DNA of 15,339 nt, from positions 1 to 15,339 of the forward strand of contig CALBLG010000192.1 of assembly GCA_937895975.1 (NCBI GenBank), read 5' to 3'. The notes beneath the pieces are model-generated. The model was not told the DNA's origin, did not search any database, and saw only the letters and a program-made list of their open reading frames with translations. The position numbers and the translations under genes were made by a program. The first letter of the stretch is position 1, and each line of letters starts with the position of its first letter. This document shows positions 6,175-13,333 of this stretch, piece by piece. The stretch is from an uncultured Slackia sp. (GTDB taxonomy: Bacteria; Actinomycetota; Coriobacteriia; Coriobacteriales; Eggerthellaceae).

Positions 6175-6302
6175 TATAATCGCCCAAGTGCAAAACACGG
6201 GTTGTTTGATACATTTTTCGTTATATGCACATGCATTTTATGCATACATATTCGAGAAGTGCCTTTAATCCGGTACCGAGAGACCGAAAAGGAGAACCGC
6301 AC
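6175..6302 (+). promoter_or_regulatory. Probable carAB promoter and leader
   Basis: A perfect -10 box TATAAT (6175-6180) lacks a convincing -35 box at 16-18 nt. A TTGACC at 6167 and a TTGAAA at 6158 are both too close. The predicted transcription start is near 6187, giving a leader of about 115 nt. Its middle (6207-6256) is strikingly AT-rich for this genome and holds three ATGCA copies at 6225, 6231 and 6240, including ATGCAT-TTT-ATGCAT. The leader ends with AAAAGGAG (6287-6294), a strong Shine-Dalgarno sequence 8 nt before the carA ATG. The ATGCA cluster is a candidate operator. The gap 6111-6302 holds no gene. Confidence 0.55.
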
Positions 6303-7721
6303 ATGGGCATTGCCACCCACAACGCCGCCGCGCAAATGCCGGCTGCAACGACGCTGGCTGTTGGCCAAGACGAGGTCAAAGCCGCCACAATCGCAGAGAA
6401 GCTCATAGCCGCCACGAGCAAAAAAGCTCGAAGGGCGGCTATTTTATTATTGCAGGACGGAACGCGCTTCGATGGCTGGGCCTGCGGTGCTGCGGGCGAA
6501 GTGACAGGCGAGATTTGCTTCAACACGTCGCTCGAGGGCTATTTGGAAGTGATTACCGACCCGTCGTACGCGGGGCAGATCGTCACCATGACGTACCCGC
6601 AAATCGGCAATTACGGCGTGAATCTCGACGACACGCAATCGTCCAAGCCTGCGCTGCGCGGGCTGGTGGTGCATGATATGTGCCGCACGCCTTCCAACTG
6701 GCGCTCGAATATGAGCTTGCCGGAATTTTTGGAGCGCGAGAACATCGTTGCCATCGAGGGCATCGATACGCGCGCGTTGGTGCGTCATATTCGCGATTTC
6801 GGTGCGCAAACCGCCATTTTGTCCACGGTCGACCTCGATGCGGCATCGCTTGCGGAAAAGGTCGCCGCCGCTCCGAGCCTCGTGGGCCGCAACTTGGCGA
6901 AAACGGTAAGCCGTGCGGCGGTTGAGTCTTTTGACAAGGTTCCCGAAAGCCAGGCGTTCGCAGTTGCGGCGCCCGCGCCGAAGAAATACAAGGTCGTCGC
7001 ATACGATTGCGGCGTGAAGGAATCCATCTTGGCCGGCCTGGTGCGCGTGGGCTGCGACCTTACCGTGGTGCCGTGGGATACGCCCGCGGCCGATGTGCTG
7101 GCCATGGCGCCCGACGGCGTGTTCTTGTCCAACGGTCCGGGAGACCCCGATGCCGTGCAGGAAACCTACGAGCAGGCGCGCGAACTCATCGGCAAGGTGC
7201 CGGTGTTCGGCATCTGCTTGGGCCATCAGATGATCAGCCTTGCCTGCGGTGCCGAGATGGAGAAGTTGAAGTTCGGCCACCGCGGCGGCAACCAGCCCGT
7301 GATGAACCTGGTCAGCGGCCAAGTTGAGATTACGGCCCAGAACCACGGCTTCGGCCTGGTGTTTCCGAGTCTTGGCAAGTTGGTGCCTGAATTGTCGGGC
7401 GGCGTCGCCGAGCATCCCGCCGACGGCGACCTTCGCTTCTGGTCGGCGCGCCACATCGCCCCCGTCGTGCAAAACGAGCGCTTCGGCCGCATTCGCCTGA
7501 CGCACGTCAACCTGAACGACGGCACGTGCGAAGGCATCCAGCTGCTCGACCAAAAGGCGTTCAGCGTGCAGTACCACCCCGAGGCCAACCCTGGCCCCAC
7601 CGACGCGCACTACCTGTTCACGGCGTTCGCGCGCCTGATGGACGGCGACGCCGACTACCTGAACATCGATATTTCGCAAGACCGCCTCGCCGGCTGGGTC
7701 TTTGGCTCGAAGGAGAACTAG
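6303..7721 (+). CDS. carA: Carbamoyl-phosphate synthetase, small (glutaminase) subunit
   Basis: CarA hydrolyses glutamine and channels ammonia to CarB for carbamoyl phosphate synthesis, feeding pyrimidine and arginine pathways. The N-terminal CPSase small-chain domain is visible from AILLLQDGTRFDG (about residue 46). The class I glutamine amidotransferase domain follows with the catalytic triad: Cys305 in FGICLGHQM, and His425 and Glu427 in YHPEANPG. NGPGDPD and AQNHGFG are also present. At 472 residues it is much longer than E. coli CarA (382). There are about 45 extra N-terminal residues before the usual start and roughly 36 extra residues between AQNHGFG and LTHVNLNDGT. The ATG at 6303 is supported by AAAAGGAG 8 nt upstream; in-frame ATGs further up (6225, 6231, 6240) lie in the AT-rich leader. 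Its stop is 1 nt from the carB start. Confidence 0.96.
   Translation: MGIATHNAAAQMPAATTLAVGQDEVKAATIAEKLIAATSKKARRAAILLLQDGTRFDGWACGAAGEVTGEICFNTSLEGYLEVITDPSYAGQIVTMTYPQIGNYGVNLDDTQSSKPALRGLVVHDMCRTPSNWRSNMSLPEFLERENIVAIEGIDTRALVRHIRDFGAQTAILSTVDLDAASLAEKVAAAPSLVGRNLAKTVSRAAVESFDKVPESQAFAVAAPAPKKYKVVAYDCGVKESILAGLVRVGCDLTVVPWDTPAADVLAMAPDGVFLSNGPGDPDAVQETYEQARELIGKVPVFGICLGHQMISLACGAEMEKLKFGHRGGNQPVMNLVSGQVEITAQNHGFGLVFPSLGKLVPELSGGVAEHPADGDLRFWSARHIAPVVQNERFGRIRLTHVNLNDGTCEGIQLLDQKAFSVQYHPEANPGPTDAHYLFTAFARLMDGDADYLNIDISQDRLAGWVFGSKEN
6408..6451 (+). promoter_or_regulatory. Terminator-like hairpin inside the 5' end of carA
   Basis: GCCGCC-A-CGAGC (6408-6419) faces GCTCG-AAG-GGCGGC (6426-6439) around an A6 loop, followed by the T-rich tail TATTTTATTATT (6440-6451). 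The tail encodes Ile-Leu-Leu-Leu with TTA codons that are rare in this GC-rich gene. Competing pairings exist: GCCGCC also occurs at 6381-6386 and GCTC at 6401-6404. It sits at the junction between the N-terminal extension and the conserved CarA domain. It could work as a translation-coupled attenuator, but it may be a coding coincidence. Confidence 0.4.
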
Positions 7722-7722
7722 C

Positions 7723-10700
7723 ATGCCGAAACGTGAAGACATCAAACGCATTCTGGTTATTGGCTCGGGCCCCATCGTCATCGGCCAGGCGTGCGAGTTC
7801 GACTATTCCGGCGCCCAGGCGTGCAAGGTATTGAAAGAGGACGGCTACGAAGTGGTGCTGGTGAACTCCAACCCAGCCACCATCATGACCGATCCCAGTC
7901 TTGCCGACCGCACTTACGTTGAACCCATTACGGCCGAATTCATCGAGCGCGTCATTGCCAAAGAACGTCCCGACGCGTTGCTGCCGACCCTCGGCGGGCA
8001 AACCGGCTTGAATGCGGCCGTCGAGTTGGCGAAATCGGGCGTGCTGGAACGCTACGGCGTCGAGATGATCGGCTGCGATTTGGCGGCCATCGAGCGCGGC
8101 GAAGATCGCAAGCTGTTCGCCGAGGCCATGGAGGAAATCGGTCTGGAGTGCGCCCGCAGCGGTTACGCGTATTCGGTGGAAGACGCCGTGGCGTTGGCCG
8201 GCAAGGTGGGCTATCCCTGCGTGTTGCGCCCGAGCTTCACGCTGGGCGGCGCGGGCGGCGGTATTGCCTACGATCAGCAGCAGCTGCGCGAAATCGTCGC
8301 ACAGGGTTTGGAATTGTCGCCGGCCGGCGAGGTGCTCGTGGAAGAGAGCATCATCGGCTGGAAAGAATACGAGATGGAGGTCATGCGCGACAAGGCCGGC
8401 AACGGTATCATCGTGTGCTCCATCGAAAACGTTGATGCCATGGGCGTGCACACGGGCGACTCCATTACCGTGGCGCCCGCGCAAACGCTGTCCGACGTGG
8501 AGTACCAGCGCATGCGCGTGGCGTCGTTGGCCATCCTGGAGAAGATCGGCGTGGAAACGGGCGGGTCGAACGTGCAGTTCGCGCTGAACCCGAAAAACGG
8601 CCGCCTCATCGTCATCGAAATGAACCCGCGCGTCAGCCGCTCGTCTGCGCTCGCGTCGAAGGCAACCGGCTTCCCCATCGCGAAAGCTGCGGCCCGTTTG
8701 GCCGTGGGCTATACGCTCGACGAAATCACCAATGACATCACGCGCGTCACGCCGGCGTGCTTCGAGCCGTCCATCGACTACTGCGTGGTGAAGGTGCCGC
8801 GTTTCGCGTTCGAGAAGTTCAAGGGAACCGATACCACGCTTTCGACGCGTATGAAGGCCGTGGGCGAGATCATGAGCATCGGCCGCACGTTCGAGGAAGC
8901 ATTCGGCAAGGCCATGCGTTCGCTTGAAAATGGACGCGCTGGCCTGGGCGCCGACGGCAAAGACAACTTCGACGAGAAGCATTTCGACGAATGCGTGGCG
9001 CGCCCGACCGAAAACCGCATCTTCTATGTGGCCGAGGCGCTGCGCCGCGGTTGGAGCGTGGAACGCGTGCACGAGGCGTGCGGCATCGACCCGTGGTTCC
9101 TCAACCGCATCGCCGACATGATGGCCGTGCAAAACCAGCTCGACGGCCTCCGCTTGGAAGACCTCGATGCTCCGGCGATGCTCGTGGCCAAGCAATACGG
9201 CTTCTCTGATGCCCAGATCGCGCACCTCACGCATACTCAGGAAGTCATTGTGCGAGCCTATCGCAAGGGCTTGGGCGTGGTGCCCACGTTCAAGACGGTT
9301 GACACGTGCGCAGCCGAATTCGCGGGCAAGACCGAATACCACTACAAGACCTACGAGACGCCGCACATCGCTGCGCCGGGTGCCAAGCCTGGCTTCGGCG
9401 ACACCGAAGTGGTGCCCGTCGACAAGCCCAAGGCCATGATTTTGGGCGCTGGTCCCAATCGCATTGGCCAGGGTATCGAGTTCGACTATTGCTGCGTGCA
9501 TGCCAGCTATGCGCTGCACGAAGCGGGTTACGAAACCATCATGGTGAACTGCAACCCCGAAACCGTGTCCACCGACTACGACACGTCCGACCGCCTGTAT
9601 TTCGAGCCGCTGACCTACGAAGACGTGATGGACATCGTCGATGTGGAACAGCCCGATGGCGTGGTGGTGACGCTGGGCGGCCAAACGCCGCTGAAGCTGG
9701 CGCGCGCGCTGCAAGATTCGGGCGTGACCATCATGGGCACGAGCCCCGAGGCGATTGATTTGGCTGAAGACCGCGAACGCTTTAGCGCCATTCTCGACGA
9801 GTTGGATATCACCTATCCGGCGGCCGGCATGGCTACGGGTTACGAAGAGGCCGAGCGCGTGGCGAACCGCATCGGGTTCCCGCTGCTGGTGCGCCCGAGC
9901 TACGTGCTGGGCGGCCGCGGCATGGAGATCGCCTACGATGCGGCGCACTTGCGCACCTATATGGCTGCCGCCACGCGCATCTCGCCCGATCATCCAGTGT
10001 ATCTGGATCGCTTCCTGGAAGGCGCCATCGAGTGCGACGTTGATGCGCTGTGCGATGGCGAGCAGGTTTATGTGGGCGGCGTGCTCGAGCATATCGAAGA
10101 GGCTGGCATCCATTCGGGCGACTCGGCCACGTGCATCCCGCCGTTCTCGTTCAGCGACCGCCTGGTCGAACAGCTGCGCGACACCACGCGCCGCCTGGCG
10201 CTGCGCCTGGGCGTGCGCGGCTTGATTAACGTGCAATACGCCATCAAGGGCGAAACGGTGTACGTGATTGAGGCCAACCCGCGCGCTAGCCGCACGGTGC
10301 CGTTCGTATCGAAATCGACGGGCGTGCCGCTGGCGAAGTGCGCCGCGCTCATCATGAGCGGCCGCTCCATCGACAGCCTGGGCTTGCCGGCCGATGACCG
10401 ACGCCTGGAATATTTCTGCGTGAAGGAAGCCGTCATGCCGTGGGGCCGTTTCCCCGGCGCGAACGTGGTGCTGGGCCCCGAGATGAAGTCGACGGGCGAG
10501 GTCATGGGCATCGCGAGCACCTACCCCGAGGCGTATGCGAAAAGCCAGTTGGCGGTAAGCTACGAGCTGCCGAAGCATGGCAACGTGTTCATTTCGGTGT
10601 GCGATCGCGACAAACGCCATATCTTGTCCATTGCGCGCGCCATTCAGAGGCTGGGCTTCAATATCATCTCGACCGAAGGCACGGCTCGCACGCTGCGCGG

Positions 10701-10989
10701 CGGCAATGTGCGCTGCGAAGTGGTGCGCAAGATTTCCGAGCCGCACCCCAATATCGGCGACATGATTGCCGGCGGCGAGATTGCGCTCATCATCAACACG
10801 CCGTACGGTTCTGAAACGCGCGGCGACGGGTACTTCATGCGCACCGAGGCCGTGAAGCATGGCGTGACCAGCGTCACGGCGCTGTCGGCCGCAAGCGCGT
10901 TCGCGGCGGCGCTCGAGGCGCTCGACGAGAATCCCTACGGCTTGCAGGTAATCGCGCTGCAGGATTTGCCGCAGTACGAGGTTAAATAG
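7723..10989 (+). CDS. carB: Carbamoyl-phosphate synthetase, large subunit
   Basis: The 1088-residue protein is complete and collinear with the family (E. coli CarB 1073). The first ATP-grasp half (carboxyphosphate synthesis) starts with RILVIGSGPIVIGQACEFDYSG and includes LPTLGGQTGLN, RPSFTLGGAGGGIAY and IEMNPRVSRSSALASKATG. The second half (carbamate phosphorylation) starts at about residue 570 with ILGAGPNRIGQGIEFDY and repeats the pattern with VTLGGQTPLKLA, RPSYVLGGRGMEIAY and IEANPRASRTVPFVSKSTG. The MGS-like allosteric domain runs from about 953 (GNVFISVCDRDKR) to the end. It uses two ATP with ammonia from CarA to make carbamoyl phosphate. The ATG at 7723 is preferred because AAGGAG (7710-7715) precedes it by 7 nt inside the carA end; the two genes form one operon with coupled translation. 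Confidence 0.98.
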   Translation: MPKREDIKRILVIGSGPIVIGQACEFDYSGAQACKVLKEDGYEVVLVNSNPATIMTDPSLADRTYVEPITAEFIERVIAKERPDALLPTLGGQTGLNAAVELAKSGVLERYGVEMIGCDLAAIERGEDRKLFAEAMEEIGLECARSGYAYSVEDAVALAGKVGYPCVLRPSFTLGGAGGGIAYDQQQLREIVAQGLELSPAGEVLVEESIIGWKEYEMEVMRDKAGNGIIVCSIENVDAMGVHTGDSITVAPAQTLSDVEYQRMRVASLAILEKIGVETGGSNVQFALNPKNGRLIVIEMNPRVSRSSALASKATGFPIAKAAARLAVGYTLDEITNDITRVTPACFEPSIDYCVVKVPRFAFEKFKGTDTTLSTRMKAVGEIMSIGRTFEEAFGKAMRSLENGRAGLGADGKDNFDEKHFDECVARPTENRIFYVAEALRRGWSVERVHEACGIDPWFLNRIADMMAVQNQLDGLRLEDLDAPAMLVAKQYGFSDAQIAHLTHTQEVIVRAYRKGLGVVPTFKTVDTCAAEFAGKTEYHYKTYETPHIAAPGAKPGFGDTEVVPVDKPKAMILGAGPNRIGQGIEFDYCCVHASYALHEAGYETIMVNCNPETVSTDYDTSDRLYFEPLTYEDVMDIVDVEQPDGVVVTLGGQTPLKLARALQDSGVTIMGTSPEAIDLAEDRERFSAILDELDITYPAAGMATGYEEAERVANRIGFPLLVRPSYVLGGRGMEIAYDAAHLRTYMAAATRISPDHPVYLDRFLEGAIECDVDALCDGEQVYVGGVLEHIEEAGIHSGDSATCIPPFSFSDRLVEQLRDTTRRLALRLGVRGLINVQYAIKGETVYVIEANPRASRTVPFVSKSTGVPLAKCAALIMSGRSIDSLGLPADDRRLEYFCVKEAVMPWGRFPGANVVLGPEMKSTGEVMGIASTYPEAYAKSQLAVSYELPKHGNVFISVCDRDKRHILSIARAIQRLGFNIISTEGTARTLRGGNVRCEVVRKISEPHPNIGDMIAGGEIALIINTPYGSETRGDGYFMRTEAVKHGVTSVTALSAASAFAAALEALDENPYGLQVIALQDLPQYEVK

Positions 10990-11012
10990 CTGCTTGCAGC
11001 TATGCGCGGTTG

Positions 11013-11040
11013 AGAAAAGGGGCCATGTGCCCCTTTTCTT
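11013..11040 (+). terminator. Intrinsic terminator after carAB
   Basis: AGAAAAGGGGC (11013-11023) pairs perfectly with GCCCCTTTTCT (11029-11039), loop CATGT, with T-rich descending arm and a further T. It lies 23 nt after the carB stop and ends the carAB operon. Confidence 0.88.
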
Positions 11041-11078
11041 GCGCTTTGGGCGGGAAATGCTACAAAATATTGCCTCTT

Positions 11079-11122
11079 TAACAAGTTTGTTACTCTAATG
11101 CGCTAAAGCGTCAGTGTATAAT
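11079..11122 (+). promoter_or_regulatory. Promoter region of the NCS1 permease with candidate operators
   Basis: A perfect -10 box TATAAT lies at 11117-11122 without a clear -35 box (TCTAAT at 11094-11099 has the right spacing but matches poorly). Two dyads sit at and just upstream of the -35 position: TAACAA-GT-TTGTTA (11079-11092), a perfect 14-nt dyad, and CGCT-AA-AGCG (11101-11110). Weak -35 plus adjacent dyads suggests an activator or repressor site. The predicted start is near 11129. Confidence 0.5.
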
Positions 11123-11132
11123 GCTTGCTCGT

Positions 11133-11252
11133 TGATGGCCGCCGAAGGGGCCGTCGTGCGCGGCTTGTCCGCTCATGGGTTGCGCGACGTTCGCTTCGAA
11201 GGCCATCGTTTCGTATTGGGTGCACTACCAAGTTAGAAGGGGGCTGGTCCCC
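11133..11252 (+). promoter_or_regulatory. Structured 5' leader of the NCS1 permease mRNA
   Basis: A 76-nt imperfect hairpin begins at the predicted mRNA 5' end: GATGGCC (11134-11140) with GGCCATC (11201-11207), CGAAG (11143-11147) with CTTCG (11194-11198), and CGTCGTGCG (11152-11160) with TGCGCGACG (11181-11189, two wobbles). Further down, GGGG (11239-11242), part of the Shine-Dalgarno sequence, can pair with CCCC (11249-11252) just before the ATG. This could hide the ribosome binding site. No known riboswitch consensus was recognised. Together with the promoter it accounts for the 264-nt gap 10990-11253. Confidence 0.5.
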
Positions 11253-11253
11253 A

Positions 11254-12585
11254 ATGGCAAGTAAAGCCACTGACAACGACTACTCGTTGTCCCGCGTTCC
11301 TGAAGGCGCGAAACAACCGCTCTGGCAAATTCTGATGATTCGTATCGGCGCGCTGTGCTGCGTGTCCCAGTTGGTTCTGGGCGCTACGCTCGGCTACGGC
11401 ATGTCGTTTTGGGACGCATTCTGGGCAACCATGCTGGGCTCGGTGCTGTTGCAAGTAATTTCGTGGGCGCTCGGCACGGCTGCGGCTCGCGAAGGCCTTT
11501 CCACGAGCCTTCTGTCCCGTTGGGCGGGCCTTGGCAAAAATGGTTCCGCCATTCTGGGCGGCGTGGCCGCTATTTCGATGGTTGGTTGGTTCGGCGTGCA
11601 GAACTGCGTGTTCGCCGACGGCATGACCACCATCACCGGCGTGCTGAACTATCCCATCTGGGCTATTATCACCGGTTTGGGCGTCACGTTGCTGGTTGTG
11701 GCCGGCATCCGCTGGATCGCCCGCTTCGCTACGGTGTTCGTGCCGCTGTTCATCGGCGCCGTTATCGTGAGCGCCGCCATCGTGCTGCAGGATCACAGCC
11801 TCATGGAGTTCATGACCACTCCGGCTCCTGGCCCTGCGTTGGGCTTCGGCGCCGCCACCACCATGGTCGCGGGCGGCTTCATCGCCGGTGCTATTTGCAC
11901 GCCCGACTACGCGCGTTATCTGAAGAACGGCACCCAGGTGTTCTGGATGACCCTCATCGGCACCTTCCTGGGCGAGCTTGGCATGAACTTGATCGCCGTT
12001 GTGCTGGCGCATGCCACCGGCACCGCGAACGTGACCGACATCATGATGGCCACTTCTGGCATTCTGGGCGTCATCATCGTGGTTGCCTCTACGGTGAAGC
12101 TGAATGACATGAACCTGTACTCTTCGGGCCTTGGCTTGGCTACCATGATCAACGCGCTGTTCAACGTGAAAATCAACCGCTCCACCATGCTGTGGATCCT
12201 GGGCATTGTGGGCACGCTGCTCTCGGTGTTCAACGTCATCAACTATTTCACCGAGTTCCTCACGCTGCTCGGCGTGGCTCTGCCGCCGGTTGCGGGCATC
12301 ATGGTGATCGACTACTACATCTTGAAGCGCAATCGTCCCGTGCTTGAAGAGACGCGCGCGAAAGGCGAGCTGCCTGCCAAGGTGGAGAAGTGGAATCCCA
12401 TCGCCATCGTCACTTGGGTGCTGGCCTTCTGCGTGGGCGAGGCCTCGTCGATCATGAACTTCGGCATTCCCGGTTTGAACTCGTTGATTTTCGCCGGCGT
12501 CGTGTACTGGATTTTGATGTCTGTCATGAAGAGCGTGAAGAAGGTCGACGTCGTGAAGTTCGAAGAGACCGACCAGATTTTGTAA
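11254..12585 (+). CDS. codB: NCS1-family nucleobase permease (CodB-like)
   Basis: The 443-residue membrane protein has about 12 helices and resembles cytosine permease CodB over its length. It shows an N-terminal VP-x-x-AK-x-x-L motif, LGTAAAREGLSTSLLSRWAGLG (73-94), GWFGVQ (111-116), GFIAGAICTPDYARYLK, DMNLYSSGLGLATM and ALPPVAGIMVIDYYILKR. NCS1 carriers import cytosine, purines, hydantoins or thiamine precursors with H+ or Na+. Cytosine or another nucleobase is the best guess and would fit next to carAB, but no deaminase is beside it. The ATG at 11254 is chosen because GAAGGGGG (11236-11243) precedes it by 10 nt. Upstream in-frame codons run through the promoter and leader. It has its own promoter and terminators. 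Confidence 0.88.
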   Translation: MASKATDNDYSLSRVPEGAKQPLWQILMIRIGALCCVSQLVLGATLGYGMSFWDAFWATMLGSVLLQVISWALGTAAAREGLSTSLLSRWAGLGKNGSAILGGVAAISMVGWFGVQNCVFADGMTTITGVLNYPIWAIITGLGVTLLVVAGIRWIARFATVFVPLFIGAVIVSAAIVLQDHSLMEFMTTPAPGPALGFGAATTMVAGGFIAGAICTPDYARYLKNGTQVFWMTLIGTFLGELGMNLIAVVLAHATGTANVTDIMMATSGILGVIIVVASTVKLNDMNLYSSGLGLATMINALFNVKINRSTMLWILGIVGTLLSVFNVINYFTEFLTLLGVALPPVAGIMVIDYYILKRNRPVLEETRAKGELPAKVEKWNPIAIVTWVLAFCVGEASSIMNFGIPGLNSLIFAGVVYWILMSVMKSVKKVDVVKFEETDQIL

Positions 12586-12592
12586 TACTACG

Positions 12593-12626
12593 AACGTGTT
12601 AAACCCTTAGAGCGTTTAACACGTTT
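12593..12626 (+). terminator. Terminator-like hairpin after the permease gene
   Basis: AACGTGTTAAAC (12593-12604) and GTTTAACACGTT (12614-12625) pair perfectly over 12 bp around a 9-nt loop, 7 nt after the permease stop, followed by T then CC. The stem is AT-richer than the other terminators here and the U-tract is short. A second, weaker stem-loop follows at about 12624-12647. Confidence 0.7.
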
Positions 12627-12653
12627 CCTATTGAAATAGTAGGGAAATGCGGG

Positions 12654-12686
12654 GGAACCTGTTCGGATGCGAGCAGGTTCCTTTTT
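12654..12686 (+). terminator. Strong intrinsic terminator between permease and coaC
   Basis: GGAACCTGTTCG (12654-12665) pairs with CGAGCAGGTTCC (12670-12681) over 12 bp with one wobble, loop GATG, followed by TTTTT (12682-12686). It is the second terminator in 90 nt and lies directly upstream of the coaC -10 box. Confidence 0.88.
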
Positions 12687-12695
12687 CGTATGGGC

Positions 12696-12730
12696 TATAC
12701 TTGCTCGCGAAAACGAAATGGACGAAAGGA
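12696..12730 (+). promoter_or_regulatory. Probable coaC promoter -10 box and ribosome binding site
   Basis: TATACT (12696-12701) is a good -10 box directly behind a terminator; no -35 box is obvious because that position falls in the terminator stem. GAAAGGA (12724-12730) is the Shine-Dalgarno sequence 7 nt before the coaC ATG. The predicted leader is about 30 nt. Confidence 0.45.
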
Positions 12731-12737
12731 ATCTTTC

Positions 12738-13277
12738 ATGGCAAAGAAAGCACTCATCGCGGTTTCGGGCGGTATTGCCGTGTACAAGGCGTGCCAAGTC
12801 GTAAGCGACCTGGGCAAGCGCGGGGTAGACGTGCAGGTGATTATGACCGAGAACGCGACGAAGTTCGTGACGCCGCTCACGTTCGAGGCGCTCTCGAAGA
12901 ACATGGTGTTTACCGATACGTTCGACTACAGCTACGATGCGTCCATCAAACATATCTCGCTTGCGCAAGAAGCCGACGTGATGTGCGTGGCGCCTGCGAC
13001 GGCGAACGTCATCGCCAAGCTAGCGAATGGCATTGCAGACGACATGGTGTCCTCGACGTTCCTTGCTGCAACGTGCCCCGTTATCGTGTGCCCGGCTATG
13101 AATACGCATATGTATGAAAACGCCGCGACGCAGGCGAACCTCGCCACGCTTGCATCGCGCGGCATCGATTTGGTGGGCCCGGGTATCGGCAAGCTCGCCT
13201 GCGGCGATGTGGCCAAAGGCACGCTGTCGCCCGTCGACGAAATCGTCGAAGCCATTTGCAAGAAACTGGGGCTGTAA
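12738..13277 (+). CDS. coaC: Flavoprotein decarboxylase, CoaC type (phosphopantothenoylcysteine decarboxylase), stand-alone
   Basis: The 179-residue protein is a single HFCD-family flavoprotein domain. Visible: the FMN-binding start IAVSGGIAVYKA (7-18), the catalytic His72 in KHISLA, APATANVIAKLANGIADD (85-102), the PAMN motif (119-122) followed by THMYEN, and substrate-clamp Cys155 in GKLACG. It would decarboxylate 4'-phosphopantothenoylcysteine to 4'-phosphopantetheine in CoA synthesis. Most bacteria fuse CoaC to the CoaB ligase (about 400 residues). Here the stop follows CoaC directly and no CoaB is in the window, so CoaB must be elsewhere or this is a paralogue. After ACG the usual G-P-G-R-M segment reads DVAKGTL, a departure that leaves room for another substrate. 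The ATG at 12738 has a clear Shine-Dalgarno sequence; an earlier in-frame ATG at 12690 overlaps the promoter. Confidence 0.88.
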   Translation: MAKKALIAVSGGIAVYKACQVVSDLGKRGVDVQVIMTENATKFVTPLTFEALSKNMVFTDTFDYSYDASIKHISLAQEADVMCVAPATANVIAKLANGIADDMVSSTFLAATCPVIVCPAMNTHMYENAATQANLATLASRGIDLVGPGIGKLACGDVAKGTLSPVDEIVEAICKKLGL

Positions 13278-13282
13278 GTCGG

Positions 13283-13321
13283 TTGGCTTGACTTCGGGCG
13301 GAATGGCCCCTTCGAAGCCAA
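13283..13321. terminator. Possible two-way terminator between convergent coaC and nth
   Basis: TTGGCTT (13283-13289) pairs with AAGCCAA (13315-13321), with an inner GGGC/GCCC pair (13296-13299 and 13306-13309). The hairpin lies in the 56-nt gap between the two converging genes. There is no T-run on either side, so this is weakly supported. Confidence 0.35.
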
Positions 13322-13333
13322 GCAATAGAGGCG

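Noticed and set aside
6158..6180. TTGAAA and TTGACC as -35 boxes for the carAB TATAAT
   Set aside because: Spacers of 11 and 2 nt are far from the required 16-18 nt.
7618..10860. A minus-strand open frame of 1080 codons opposite carB
   Set aside because: Its translation is His/Arg/Ala-rich with no recognisable domain, while the plus strand encodes a complete CarB. Long antisense frames of this type are common opposite GC-rich genes.
10988..11001. AGCTGC-TT-GCAGCT palindrome at the carB stop codon
   Set aside because: A 2-nt loop is too tight for this stem, and a proper terminator follows directly.
4897..11235. Shared 12-mer ACTACCAAGTTA at 4897-4908 and 11224-11235, both upstream of transporter genes
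   Set aside because: A few 12-mer matches are expected by chance in 15 kb, and the positions relative to the promoters differ (upstream of one, inside the leader of the other).
11125..11253. Upstream start adding 43 residues to the NCS1 permease
   Set aside because: The added segment starts at the promoter's edge, is Arg-rich and has no ribosome binding site; the ATG at 11254 has a good one.
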